DNA from: Alphaproteobacteria bacterium
Lineage (GTDB): Bacteria > Pseudomonadota > Alphaproteobacteria > Micavibrionales > UBA2020
Assembly: GCA_004297545.1 (NCBI GenBank)
Contig: SCTB01000125.1
Coordinates: forward strand, 1-64,000
Length of the DNA stretch: 64,000 nucleotides
Direction: 5' to 3'
Shown here: one piece after another, positions 1 through 7,917 of the stretch
Layout of the letters: each line of letters begins with the position of its first letter
Numbering within the stretch: position 1 is the first letter of the stretch
Notes under the pieces: generated by a model
The model's input: the letters and a program-made list of their open reading frames with translations, nothing else
Told to the model about the DNA's origin: nothing
The model's database searches: none
Translations under genes and position numbers: made by a program

Positions 1-2345
1 TCCCGATCTCCGCGAAATTGACCGCCATCGGGCTGGAGGTCGAGGGCATCGAGGATCCCGCCAAAACATTGCAGGGTTTCGTCGTTGGCCATGTTCTTTC
101 CGCCGAAAAGCACCCGGATGCCGACAAGCTGCAGTGCCTTGTCGTCGATAACGGCAGGGAAAAGCTCAAAGTCGTCTGCGGCGCGCCGAACGCACGCGCG
201 GGCATGAAGGGCGTCTTCGCCCCTGCCGGCAGCTATATCCCCGGCAGCGACATGACGTTGAAGAAAACCATGATCCGCGGGCAGGAAAGCAACGGCATGA
301 TGTGCTCGGAACGCGAGCTTCAGCTGTCCACCGAGCATACTGGCATTATCGAGCTGCCGGAAGCCGCGCAGACGGGTTCGCCCGCAGCGCCCGCGCTCGG
401 CATCGACGACCCGGTCATCGAAATCAACCTGACGCCCAACCGCGGCGACTGCGCCGGGATTCTGGGCATCGCCCGCGATCTGGCGGCGGCGGGCCTTGGC
501 AGGCTGAAGCCCCTGCCCGCGGCGCAGGCGCCGGTGAAATTTCCCAACCCCATTTCCGTCACGCTGAAAGACGAGAAAGCCTGCCCGCATTTCATCGGCC
601 GGCATATCCACGGCGTCAAAAACGGCCCCTCGCCCAAATGGCTGCAGGACCGGCTGAAAGGCATCGGTCTGCGCCCCATTTCGGCACTGGTCGACATCAC
701 CAACTACCTGACTGTGGCCCTTAACCGGCCACTCCACGTCTTCGACGCCGACAAGCTGAAGGGCAATATCCATGTCCGCCTGTCAAAGAAGGGCGAGAAG
801 CTGGAGGCGCTGAACGACAAAGCCTATGAACTCGACGACCAGATGACGGTCGTCTGCGACGATTCCGGCGTGCTGGCGCTCGGCGGCGTTATCGGCGGCG
901 TGCCGTCATCGGTCAGCGAAGCCACCAGGAGCGTGTATCTGGAAGTCGCCTGGTTCGACCCCGTGCGCACGGCCACGACGGGCCAGAAGCTTCAAATCGA
1001 CAGCGACGCGCGCTACCGCTTCGAGCGCGGCATCGACCCCGAATTCACCGCGACGGGCGCGGAAATCGCCACGAAGATGATCACCGACCTCTGCGGCGGC
1101 GAATCCAGCGACATTTTCGTCGCCGGCGCGGCGCCCGTCTCCCTCCGCCCCATTTCCTACGCGCCCGAACGGCTGAAGCTGCTGGGCGGCATGGATCTGC
1201 CCGCCGCGCGGCAGAAGGAAATCCTGTCGGCGCTGGGTTTCACGGTAAAGGACAGCGGCAAGGCCTGGGACATCGCGGCGCCCTCGTGGCGGCATGACGT
1301 GGAAGGCGCCGCCGATATCGTCGAGGAAATCCTGCGCATCAACGGCTATGATAACATCCCCGCCGTCATCGTGCGCCCGCCGGCAGACGAAAAACGCCAG
1401 CCGCTGAACCCCCTGTCCAGGCGCGCGGTCACGGCGCGGCGCGTGCTGGCGTCCCGCGGACTGTATGAAACGGTCACCTGGTCGTTCATGAGCGATGCGA
1501 CTTCCGATCTCTTCGGCGCGAACCATCACCAGAACAAGCGCGCGTTGACGCTGACCAACCCCATCAGCGCGGACCTGTCGGTCATGCGCCCTTCCATCCT
1601 GCCCAACCTTATCGAGGCGGCGGGGCGCAATGCCGACCGCGGCTATCCCGACGCCTGCCTGTTCGAGATCGGCAATTGCTATCGCGCGACGGATGCGGCG
1701 GGGCAGATCATGACGGCGGCGGGCCTGCGTTCGGGCAACGCCGTGCAGCGCCACTGGGCGCAAACCGCGCGCGACGTGGACGCTTTCGACGCCAAGGCGG
1801 ATGCGCTTTCCGTGCTGGAAAGCTGCGGCGTGAATCCGGCCAGCCTGCAGATCGCCGCGGACGCGCCGGACTGGTACCATCCGGGGCGCTCCGGGTGCTT
1901 GCGCCTCGGGCCCGCCGTGCTGGCGCATTTCGGCGAAATCCACCCCAATGTGCTGGTCGCCATGAAACGCGAGGAGAAATACGCGGGGTTCGAGGTTTTC
2001 CTGCAGAACCTGCCCGCCCCCAGGAAAAAGGGCTCGCGCAAGGAATTGCTGAAACCCTCGCCGTTCCAGCCGCTGCGCCGCGATTTCGCCTTCGTGCTGG
2101 AGGACAAGGTCGAGGCCGAGAAACTTATCCGCGCCATCAAGGGCGTGGACAAGGCGCTGATCGTCCATGTCGAGATTTTCGACGTCTATACGGGCAAGGG
2201 CGTCGACCCCGGCAAAAAATCCGTCGCCATCGGCGTAACCCTGCAGCCGGCCGAAAAGACGCTGACCGACGAGGAAATCGTCGCCTTAAGCCAGAAAATC
2301 ATCGACGCCGTCACGAAACAGACGGGCGGCGTTCTGCGTTCGTAA
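1..2345 (+). CDS. pheT: Phenylalanine--tRNA ligase beta subunit, 5' end cut by the window
   Basis: Large subunit of the cytoplasmic alpha2-beta2 phenylalanyl-tRNA synthetase, which charges tRNA-Phe. The open frame runs off the left edge (the codons before position 18 read PISAKL), so roughly 20-25 N-terminal residues are missing. Visible in order: the EMAP/Myf-like tRNA-binding OB domain (GHVLSAEKHPDADKLQ, then VCGAPNARAGMKG), the B3/4 editing domain (DITNYLTVALNRPLHVFDADKL), the B5 and catalytic-core-like regions, and the C-terminal ferredoxin-fold anticodon-binding domain starting near SPFQPLRRDFAFVLE. About 780 codons are present, close to the family's usual 790-810. pheS is expected just upstream, outside the window. 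Confidence 0.97.
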   Translation, partial: PISAKLTAIGLEVEGIEDPAKTLQGFVVGHVLSAEKHPDADKLQCLVVDNGREKLKVVCGAPNARAGMKGVFAPAGSYIPGSDMTLKKTMIRGQESNGMMCSERELQLSTEHTGIIELPEAAQTGSPAAPALGIDDPVIEINLTPNRGDCAGILGIARDLAAAGLGRLKPLPAAQAPVKFPNPISVTLKDEKACPHFIGRHIHGVKNGPSPKWLQDRLKGIGLRPISALVDITNYLTVALNRPLHVFDADKLKGNIHVRLSKKGEKLEALNDKAYELDDQMTVVCDDSGVLALGGVIGGVPSSVSEATRSVYLEVAWFDPVRTATTGQKLQIDSDARYRFERGIDPEFTATGAEIATKMITDLCGGESSDIFVAGAAPVSLRPISYAPERLKLLGGMDLPAARQKEILSALGFTVKDSGKAWDIAAPSWRHDVEGAADIVEEILRINGYDNIPAVIVRPPADEKRQPLNPLSRRAVTARRVLASRGLYETVTWSFMSDATSDLFGANHHQNKRALTLTNPISADLSVMRPSILPNLIEAAGRNADRGYPDACLFEIGNCYRATDAAGQIMTAAGLRSGNAVQRHWAQTARDVDAFDAKADALSVLESCGVNPASLQIAADAPDWYHPGRSGCLRLGPAVLAHFGEIHPNVLVAMKREEKYAGFEVFLQNLPAPRKKGSRKELLKPSPFQPLRRDFAFVLEDKVEAEKLIRAIKGVDKALIVHVEIFDVYTGKGVDPGKKSVAIGVTLQPAEKTLTDEEIVALSQKIIDAVTKQTGGVLRS

Positions 2346-2363
2346 CAAAGCGGAGGTATCATC

Positions 2364-2750
2364 ATGCTACGCAAGATTGTTTCTTTCTTTTTCGCCCTTC
2401 CAGTCATCCTGCTGGCCTCCTGCACCACGACGGAGAACTATGAGGCGAAGCTCGACCAATGGATCGGCAAGAGCGAGAAGGAACTGGTATCGACCTGGGG
2501 CATTCCCGACAAGCAGTACCAACTTGACGGAAATACGCGGATGCTCTCCTTCATCTCCCGCAATACGGTCTATTACCCCGGCACCCTGTCTACCTGCTTC
2601 GGCGTGGCGGGGCACAACACCGTGTTCAACAACTGCGCGGGCGGCGGCATTCCGCCCTCCACCCAGTCATACAGCTGCGAAACCATCTTCACGCTGCATA
2701 ACGGCCGCGTGACGCGCTGGGGACACAAGGGCAATAACTGCCGCGCCTGA
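2364..2750 (+). CDS. Small outer-membrane or inner-membrane lipoprotein, unknown function
   Basis: 128 residues with a classic lipoprotein signal: MLRK, a hydrophobic stretch, then the lipobox LLASC with the lipidated Cys at residue 20. The mature part has four more cysteines and a segment (WIGKSEKELVSTWGIPDK) resembling the SmpA/OmlA-like small lipoprotein fold, where a helix precedes a G-x-P turn. That resemblance is only suggestive. A strong ribosome site GGAGG lies 7 nt before the ATG. It follows pheT by 18 nt and may be cotranscribed with it. Confidence 0.8.
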   Translation: MLRKIVSFFFALPVILLASCTTTENYEAKLDQWIGKSEKELVSTWGIPDKQYQLDGNTRMLSFISRNTVYYPGTLSTCFGVAGHNTVFNNCAGGGIPPSTQSYSCETIFTLHNGRVTRWGHKGNNCRA

Positions 2751-2793
2751 CCTGGCTATTACATTGGAATATATGGCTTAATCAGTATCTTAT

Positions 2794-2822
2794 TTGACAT
2801 AAGATATATCCTGACATATAAC
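2794..2822 (+). promoter_or_regulatory. Sigma70-type promoter for the ankyrin gene
   Basis: TTGACA at 2794-2799, 17-nt spacer, TATAAC at 2817-2822, ending about 25 nt before the ATG at 2847. The -35 is followed by TAA, giving the 9-mer TTGACATAA that recurs at 40977, 53391 and 62576. Confidence 0.75.
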
Positions 2823-2846
2823 TATGGCAGTCCGGAGGTAGGGCGT

Positions 2847-3494
2847 ATGACAGGAAGCAGAATTCCCGCGAATGAAGCGCTCTGGCAGGCCGTGGTGCTG
2901 GAGGATTACGACGAAGCGGAAGAGATTATCGCGACGCGCAAGCCGAACCTGAACAAGGCGCATATCGGCGAAACGCTGCTCAGCAAAACCGTGCATAAAG
3001 GCGATGAGCAGATGATGCGGCTGCTTCTGGACAAGGGCGCCGACATCAACGGCTGCGACGATGGCAGCAAGTCCCCCTTGACCGCCGCGATCCATATGGG
3101 CCGGCACGGGCTGCTGCGGTTCCTGCTGGACAAGGGCGCCAACCCCGACCAACCGGACGGCAAGGATCTCCTCCCCTTAACCGCCGCCGTTCTCAAGCGC
3201 GACCTCGATGCGATCGGGCTGTTGCTGCACTATGGCGCGGACATCGAGGCCGCCGACAGTTGGGGAAAGACCGCCCTGGATGTTGCAAGGGACTGGCCGG
3301 GAAACCGCGACCCGGAAATCGGGGCGCTCATGAAGGGGTACGAGATCCACCGCGACCGCTACGCATCGCGCATACAGGAGGCTTTTGAAAAGGGCAGCGC
3401 ACAGCCTGTTATCCCGATGAAACCCCTGACGCTGGTGCCGAAGCGCGTGCAGCCCGCCAAAATCCGCAGAAAGGAAAACCCGGCGCCGTTGTGA
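2847..3494 (+). CDS. Ankyrin-repeat protein with shared PMK tail
   Basis: 215 residues. Ankyrin repeats span about residues 10-150, e.g. GETLLSKTVHKGDEQMMRLLLDKGADIN, each with the helix-turn-helix plus GAD/GAN hairpin turn. There is no signal peptide or membrane segment, so it is probably cytoplasmic or exported by a route that leaves no N-terminal signal. After the repeats comes a basic tail containing PMKPLTLVPKR (residues 190-200), which matches the tails of the ankyrin proteins at 52090 and 52743 and of the non-ankyrin protein at 33594. The start is supported by GGAGG at 2834-2838. It is monocistronic: its own promoter lies upstream and a terminator overlaps the stop codon. Confidence 0.9.
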   Translation: MTGSRIPANEALWQAVVLEDYDEAEEIIATRKPNLNKAHIGETLLSKTVHKGDEQMMRLLLDKGADINGCDDGSKSPLTAAIHMGRHGLLRFLLDKGANPDQPDGKDLLPLTAAVLKRDLDAIGLLLHYGADIEAADSWGKTALDVARDWPGNRDPEIGALMKGYEIHRDRYASRIQEAFEKGSAQPVIPMKPLTLVPKRVQPAKIRRKENPAPL

Positions 3495-3505
3495 CGCCGG
3501 GTTTT
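3475..3505. terminator. Bidirectional intrinsic terminator between ankyrin and serpin genes
   Basis: Perfect 11-bp stem: aaaacccggcg (3475-3485) pairs with cgccgggtttt (3495-3505), with a 9-nt loop. The ankyrin stop codon lies in the loop. T tracts on both strands suit the two convergent genes, although the serpin stop (3524) is only just upstream on the minus strand. Confidence 0.8.
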
Positions 3506-3523
3506 ATGTTTTAAAGCGCCGTA

Positions 3524-4852
3524 TTACATCGCGCGGCGCTTGGGAGCCGCCGGCTTCTTCTTCGGCTTCGCATCGGCTTTCTTTTCTTCGTTGGGCTTGT
3601 TGACAGCGCCCATGAAGAGAACAGCGCCCGTCTTCACGTCCTGCAATGCAAAGACGAAGGAACGGTCGAGCTTGAGGTCGATGCGCGGATCGGGGCGATG
3701 GATGCTGGCCGAGCGCGTCATGCCGACAACGGTCACGGCCGCCGCTTCAGAGCCTTCCTCGTCAGTCTTGAACACGACGTCATGGGAGACCTTGCTGATG
3801 TACATTTTCTCCCCGTCCTTCTTGAACATGCGGCTGAAGTCGGCGGCGCCTTCCTGGAAGGCTTGGCGGACGCCCAGGCCCTGCAGGGACGGGATCAGGT
3901 CGTGCTTCTGCTTGATGTCGAGATGCGGCAGCTCGACCGAGCCGACCGCTTTCTGGTACGCGGCCGGATCCAGCCACTGAGGGATCGTGCCGTTGGCCTG
4001 GCCGGCCAGCCAGTCGCGCGCCGAAACGCCGTCGTCCGTCGGACGGACGAGAACGATGCGCATCGTCGGGCTCTTGCCCGTCTTGCGGTCTTCCTCGCCA
4101 TAGGTCAGCGCAACGGCCTGGTAATCGGCGTCCTGCACGAAGCTCAGGCCTGCGCCCTTGCCGTAGTCCTGGTGCATGGTCGGCGTTTTCGCGGGCTTCG
4201 CGCCGTCGGCGGTGAAGTCCTTGTCTTCGGTCAGCGCCTTGTCGAACTTGTGGGTCCACTGGCCCTTGAAGTACAGCGCGCTCGCAAGAACGGCTGCATC
4301 ATCGGGGTTCAGCTGGTCGAGGACCTTGTCGATAAGGCCCTTGGTGTTTTTGGAAGCCCATTTGTTGACCTTGTCGACGGTGGCGGGGCCGAAGTTTTCG
4401 CCGCTGATTTCCGCGCCGAACTCTTTTTTCAGCTTGTCGGCGAAGTCCTCTTTCAGCTCGACGATGGCGTTGTTGGTCCAGACGCCGTTGGCGGTGGTGA
4501 GTTCAACCTGGCCCTTGTTGGCTTTGAGGATTTCCTCGTTCAGCGCGGCGTAATCGGCGGTCGCGGCGTCGAGGCCCTTGCCGTTCGTGCCGAACAGCGT
4601 TTTGGCCAGTTCTTCGCGCGTGGTCCCTTCGGCGCCCTTGGACACCATCGAAAGGGCGGCCATCGCGTTATAGGGGGAGACGACGAGGTTGTCGGCCTTG
4701 TCCTTCTGGTCCGCGCCCACTGCTTTCATGAAAGCGAGCGTGAGCTTCAGGACGTTCCGGACTTCGGGCGCCAGCTGCGCGCCGTGGCCCTGCGAGGGGT
4801 CGAATTCGGCGCCGGGGTCGGATGACAGTCCGCGTGCGGGTCTTCTTGGCAT
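3524..4852 (-). CDS. Serpin-family protease inhibitor A (Arg-Ser loop)
   Basis: 442-residue serpin. Family landmarks: NLVVSPYNAMAALSMVSKGA (about 55-74), NGVWTN, SALYFKGQWTHKFD (190s), and the hinge DEEGSEAAAVT (364-374). The hinge is of the inhibitory type, with Gly at P15, a small residue at P14 and alanines at P12-P10, so it should trap proteases by loop insertion. Counting from the hinge puts Ser381 at P1 and Arg380 at P2. A loop one residue shorter would make Arg380 P1, giving trypsin-like targeting. There is no signal peptide. The C-terminal tail (about 420-442) is rich in Lys and Pro. Ribosome site AGGAG lies 8 nt upstream. Last of three tandem paralogues, just after a terminator hairpin. 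Confidence 0.95.
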   Translation of the reverse strand: MPRRPARGLSSDPGAEFDPSQGHGAQLAPEVRNVLKLTLAFMKAVGADQKDKADNLVVSPYNAMAALSMVSKGAEGTTREELAKTLFGTNGKGLDAATADYAALNEEILKANKGQVELTTANGVWTNNAIVELKEDFADKLKKEFGAEISGENFGPATVDKVNKWASKNTKGLIDKVLDQLNPDDAAVLASALYFKGQWTHKFDKALTEDKDFTADGAKPAKTPTMHQDYGKGAGLSFVQDADYQAVALTYGEEDRKTGKSPTMRIVLVRPTDDGVSARDWLAGQANGTIPQWLDPAAYQKAVGSVELPHLDIKQKHDLIPSLQGLGVRQAFQEGAADFSRMFKKDGEKMYISKVSHDVVFKTDEEGSEAAAVTVVGMTRSASIHRPDPRIDLKLDRSFVFALQDVKTGAVLFMGAVNKPNEEKKADAKPKKKPAAPKRRAM

Positions 4853-4866
4853 GTTTTATCTCCTTG

Positions 4867-4900
4867 AAAAAATGCGGGAGCCCCTCTTGCAGGGGCCCCT
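4867..4900 (-). terminator. Intrinsic terminator between serpins B and A
   Basis: Read on the minus strand: an about 10-bp GC stem with one mismatch (4876-4885 with 4891-4900), a 5-nt loop, then a T6 tract at 4872-4867. The ribosome site of serpin A follows within 15 nt, with no clear promoter in between, so read-through probably sets serpin A expression. Confidence 0.75.
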
Positions 4901-4907
4901 TGGTTGA

Positions 4908-6236
4908 TTATGAAAGTTTCGGGCCTTTGTTCTTCGAAGCAGGCTTCATGTCGTCATTGGGTTTGTTGACGGCGCCCACGAACAGCACCGCGCCGGATTT
5001 CACATCCTGCAGCGCGAAGACGAAGGACCGGTCGAGCTTCATGTCATATTGCGGGTACATGGGGCCGATAGAGGTCGCAAAGGACATGCCGATGGTCGTC
5101 ACGGCAGCCGCTTCGGAGCCTTCCTCGTCGGTCTTGAAGACGATGTCGTGCTGGACCTTGGAGATCGCGAGCGCCTCGCCGCCTTCTTTCACCATGCCGC
5201 TGAAGTCGGCGCCCGGCTTGCCGGGAGCGGCATATTCAAACGCCTGTTTCACGCCCATGTCTTTCAGCGCCGGGATGAGGTCGAAGCGCTGCTTGATATC
5301 GAGGCGCGGCAGCTCGACCGAGCCGATCGCGGTTTCGAAAGCATTGGCGTCGAGCCATGCCGGAACGCCCTGCCCGGCCTGTCCGGCCAGCCAGTCACGG
5401 GCGGGAGTGTCTTCGTCGCGCGGGCGCGCGAAGACGATGCGCATGGTCGGGGATTTTCCGGCTTCGGCGTCTTCCTGGCCGTAGGTCATGGCGATGGCGT
5501 CATAGTCCTTGCCCTTGAGGTAGGACAGATGGCCGTTGTCGCCGCCCCAGAAGTTCTGGTGCATGGTGGGCGTTTCCAGCGGCTTCGCGCCGTCGGGCGT
5601 GAAGTTTTTCGTTTCCGTCTCGTCCTTGTCGAACTTGTGGGTCCACTGGCCCTTGAAGTAGAGGGCGCTCGCGAGTATCGCGGCGTCCTGCGGCTCCAGT
5701 TTTTCCAGCACTTTCGTGATGAGGTCGTTGGTGTTCTTCGCGGCCCAGTCGTTGATTTTCTTGACCGTCGCGGGATCCGCGAAGTCTTCGCCGCTGATTT
5801 CGGCGGCAAAGGTCTTTTTGAGGTCTGCGGCGAAAGCATCTTTCAGCTCGACGAGATTCCGGTTGGTCCAGACGCCGTTCGCGGTGGTGAGTTCCATCTG
5901 GCCCTTGTTGGACTTCAGGATCGCCTCGTTCAGCGCGGCGTAGTCGCCGGCCTGTTTGTCGAGGCTCTTGCCGTCCGTGCCGTAAAGCGTCTGCGCGAGT
6001 TCTTCGCGGGTATTGCCTTCGGCGCCCTTGGACACCATCGACAGCGCGGCCAGCGCGTTATAGGGAGAAACCACGAGGTTTTCGGCTTTATCTTCCTGAT
6101 TCTGTCCGACGGCCTTCGCGAAAGCGAGCGTCAGCTTGATGACGTTTTTGACTTCTGGCTTCAGTGTCGCGCCGTATTCCTGCGCGGGAAATTCTTCACC
6201 CTGGAAAGATTCAACGGGGCGTTTGCGGTGAGGCAT
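4908..6236 (-). CDS. Serpin-family protease inhibitor B (Phe-Ala loop)
   Basis: 442-residue paralogue of the neighbouring serpins, with the same framework motifs (NLVVSPYNALAALSMVSKGA, ALYFKGQWTHKFD, LDRSFVFALQDVKSGAVLF). Hinge EEGSEAAAVT is at 371-380, with Gly373 at P15. The loop then reads TIGMSFATSIGPMYPQY: Ala387 is P1 by count and Phe386 is P2, so the bait differs sharply from serpins A and C while the flanks stay conserved. No signal peptide; short Lys-containing tail. Ribosome site GGAGAT before the ATG. It lies between two terminators. Confidence 0.95.
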   Translation of the reverse strand: MPHRKRPVESFQGEEFPAQEYGATLKPEVKNVIKLTLAFAKAVGQNQEDKAENLVVSPYNALAALSMVSKGAEGNTREELAQTLYGTDGKSLDKQAGDYAALNEAILKSNKGQMELTTANGVWTNRNLVELKDAFAADLKKTFAAEISGEDFADPATVKKINDWAAKNTNDLITKVLEKLEPQDAAILASALYFKGQWTHKFDKDETETKNFTPDGAKPLETPTMHQNFWGGDNGHLSYLKGKDYDAIAMTYGQEDAEAGKSPTMRIVFARPRDEDTPARDWLAGQAGQGVPAWLDANAFETAIGSVELPRLDIKQRFDLIPALKDMGVKQAFEYAAPGKPGADFSGMVKEGGEALAISKVQHDIVFKTDEEGSEAAAVTTIGMSFATSIGPMYPQYDMKLDRSFVFALQDVKSGAVLFVGAVNKPNDDMKPASKNKGPKLS

Positions 6237-6260
6237 ATGGTATCTCCTGATAATGGGACG

Positions 6261-6306
6261 TTTTAAAAAGAGAAAGGGGGCCGCGAATTCAACCGCGGCC
6301 CCTTTT
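6261..6306 (-). terminator. Strong intrinsic terminator between serpins C and B
   Basis: On the minus strand, ggggccgcg (6302-6294), an 8-nt loop, cgcggcccc (6285-6277), then a T-rich run CTTTCTCTTTTT. It sits just beyond the serpin C stop and before the serpin B ribosome site, so it should reduce transcription into serpins B and A. Confidence 0.85.
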
Positions 6307-6312
6307 CGGGTA

Positions 6313-7635
6313 TTAGTGCTGTTTCTTATGCGACCTGGGCTTCGACGCCTTTTTCTTCGGCGGCTTCGGCGGCGTTGCCTGCTGCTCGGCCTTCATCTCG
6401 TTGTTCGGCTTGTTGACGGCGCCGATGAACAGAACGGCGTTCGTCTGGATGTCCTGCAGCGCGAAAACGAAGGAGCGGTCCAGCTTCATGTCGACATGCG
6501 CGGGCGCGGCGCGCACGCATTCCAGCGTCATTTTCGCGACCGTCACGGCGGCGGCCTCGGAGCCTTTTTCATCGGTCTTGAACACGATGTCATGGCTGAC
6601 CTGGCTGACGAACAGCCTGTCGCCGCCCGCCTCGACCATGCGCGTGAAGTCGGCAGCGCCTTCCTTGAAGGCTTGCTTGATGCCCATGTTCTGCAGCGCG
6701 GGGATGAGGTCGTGCTTTTGCTTGATGTCCATGCGGGGCAGCTCGATGGAGCCGATCGCATCCTGGTAGCCGTAGGGCGCGAGCCAGGCGGGAACCTTCC
6801 CGGTGGACTGGGTGGCGAGCCAGTCGCGCGCGGAAACGCTGTCGTCCGTCGGGCGGACCATGACGAGGCGCATGGTCGGGTTCTTGTATGCCTCGCGCGT
6901 GTGCTTTTCCTCGCCGTAGGTGAGGGTCACAGCCTCGAAATCCTTGCCCTTCATGTAGCGCATGGAACCTTCGTCATCGAAGTTCTGGTGCATGGTGGGG
7001 GTTTTCGACCTGGCGTTGCCGTCGGAGGTAAAGGTCTTGTCTTCGGTCAGCTTCGTGTCGAAGGGATGCGTCCATTTGCCCTTGAAGTAGAGCGAGCTGG
7101 CGAGAACGGCTGCATCATCGGGGTTCAGCTGTTTCAGCACTTCCTTGATCAGGCCGTTGGTGTTCTTGTCAGCCCAGTCGTTGATTTTCTTGACCGTCGC
7201 GGGATCGCCATAGTCTTCGGCGCTGATTTCGGCGCCGAAGGTCTTCTTGAGGTCGTCGGCGAAGGTGTCGCGCAGCGTAACAAGCGCCTGGTTGGTCCAC
7301 ACGCCGTTCGCGGTGGTGAGTTCGACCTGACCCTTGTTGGCTTTGAGGATTTCGGTGTTCAGCGAGGCGTAGTCGCCGGCCGCTTTGTCGAGTCCTGCGG
7401 CGTCGGTGCCAAAGAGAGTTTTCGCCATTTCTTCGCGCGTCAGCGTATCGGCACCCTTGGCGACCATCGACAGGCAGGCGGCCGCATTATAAGGAGATAC
7501 GACGAGGTTTTCGGTCTTGTCGCTCTGATTCTGGCCGACCGCTTTCGCGAATGCCAGCGTCAGGTTGATCACGTTTTTCACTTCGGGTTTAAGGTATTGG
7601 CCGTAATCCACTTCTTCTTGACCGTCTCTCGCCAT
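6313..7635 (-). CDS. Serpin-family protease inhibitor C (Leu-Glu-Cys loop)
   Basis: 440-residue serpin, first gene of the tandem array. Framework as in the other two (NLVVSPYNAAACLSMVAKGA, SSLYFKGKWTHPFD, LDRSFVFALQDIQTNAVLF). Hinge DEKGSEAAAVT (355-365) has Lys at P16 in place of Glu, with P15 Gly and P12-P10 alanines kept. The loop continues VAKMTLECVRAAPAHV: Glu372 is P1 by count, Leu371 P2, Cys373 P1'. No signal peptide. The C-terminal 20 residues are Lys/Pro/His-rich. Ribosome site GGAGA lies 7 nt before the ATG; a promoter-like pair lies upstream at 7693-7720. Confidence 0.95.
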   Translation of the reverse strand: MARDGQEEVDYGQYLKPEVKNVINLTLAFAKAVGQNQSDKTENLVVSPYNAAACLSMVAKGADTLTREEMAKTLFGTDAAGLDKAAGDYASLNTEILKANKGQVELTTANGVWTNQALVTLRDTFADDLKKTFGAEISAEDYGDPATVKKINDWADKNTNGLIKEVLKQLNPDDAAVLASSLYFKGKWTHPFDTKLTEDKTFTSDGNARSKTPTMHQNFDDEGSMRYMKGKDFEAVTLTYGEEKHTREAYKNPTMRLVMVRPTDDSVSARDWLATQSTGKVPAWLAPYGYQDAIGSIELPRMDIKQKHDLIPALQNMGIKQAFKEGAADFTRMVEAGGDRLFVSQVSHDIVFKTDEKGSEAAAVTVAKMTLECVRAAPAHVDMKLDRSFVFALQDIQTNAVLFIGAVNKPNNEMKAEQQATPPKPPKKKASKPRSHKKQH

Positions 7636-7692
7636 CGCCGTTTCTCCATTTTTTAAAAATTGTTTCTAGTTAGGTAAATTTAAGGTGACGGA

Positions 7693-7720
7693 CAATTAGC
7701 ATAATCATGACTCAAGTCAA
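7693..7720 (-). promoter_or_regulatory. Candidate promoter of the serpin array
   Basis: On the minus strand, TTGACT (7720-7715), 16-nt spacer, TAATTG (7698-7693), giving a leader of about 50 nt before serpin C. The -35 overlaps TGACT-TG-AGTCA, a dyad that could be an operator. The surrounding 280 bp is much more AT-rich than the genes. Confidence 0.5.
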
Positions 7721-7868
7721 GAGACATTCTCGTTTAAATTTTCATAACTTTTTTGAGCGCTGGATATTTTATGGAATTCGGAATGAAACGCGAAAAAAAT
7801 GTAAGCCTTCTCCATCAAACTTGCAGGTGTCGCCAGGCGGGGGGTTTTTCGCAAAAAGCGCCAGCCAT

Positions 7869-7891
7869 GATTCTCCGCCGGGCGGAGAATC
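7869..7891. terminator. Perfect hairpin downstream of the split gene
   Basis: gattctccgc (7869-7878) pairs with gcggagaatc (7882-7891) around a 3-nt loop. It lies about 30 nt beyond the minus-strand stop at 7918. There is no immediate T tract, so termination is only probable. Confidence 0.45.
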
Positions 7892-7917
7892 GCGGCGCGT
7901 GGAACACGGCAAAGTTA

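Noticed and set aside
3698-7656. Very long open frames on the plus strand opposite the serpin genes
   Set aside because: They mirror the GC-rich codon pattern of the serpins, lack ribosome sites and have no protein-like motifs. The serpin frames are unmistakable.
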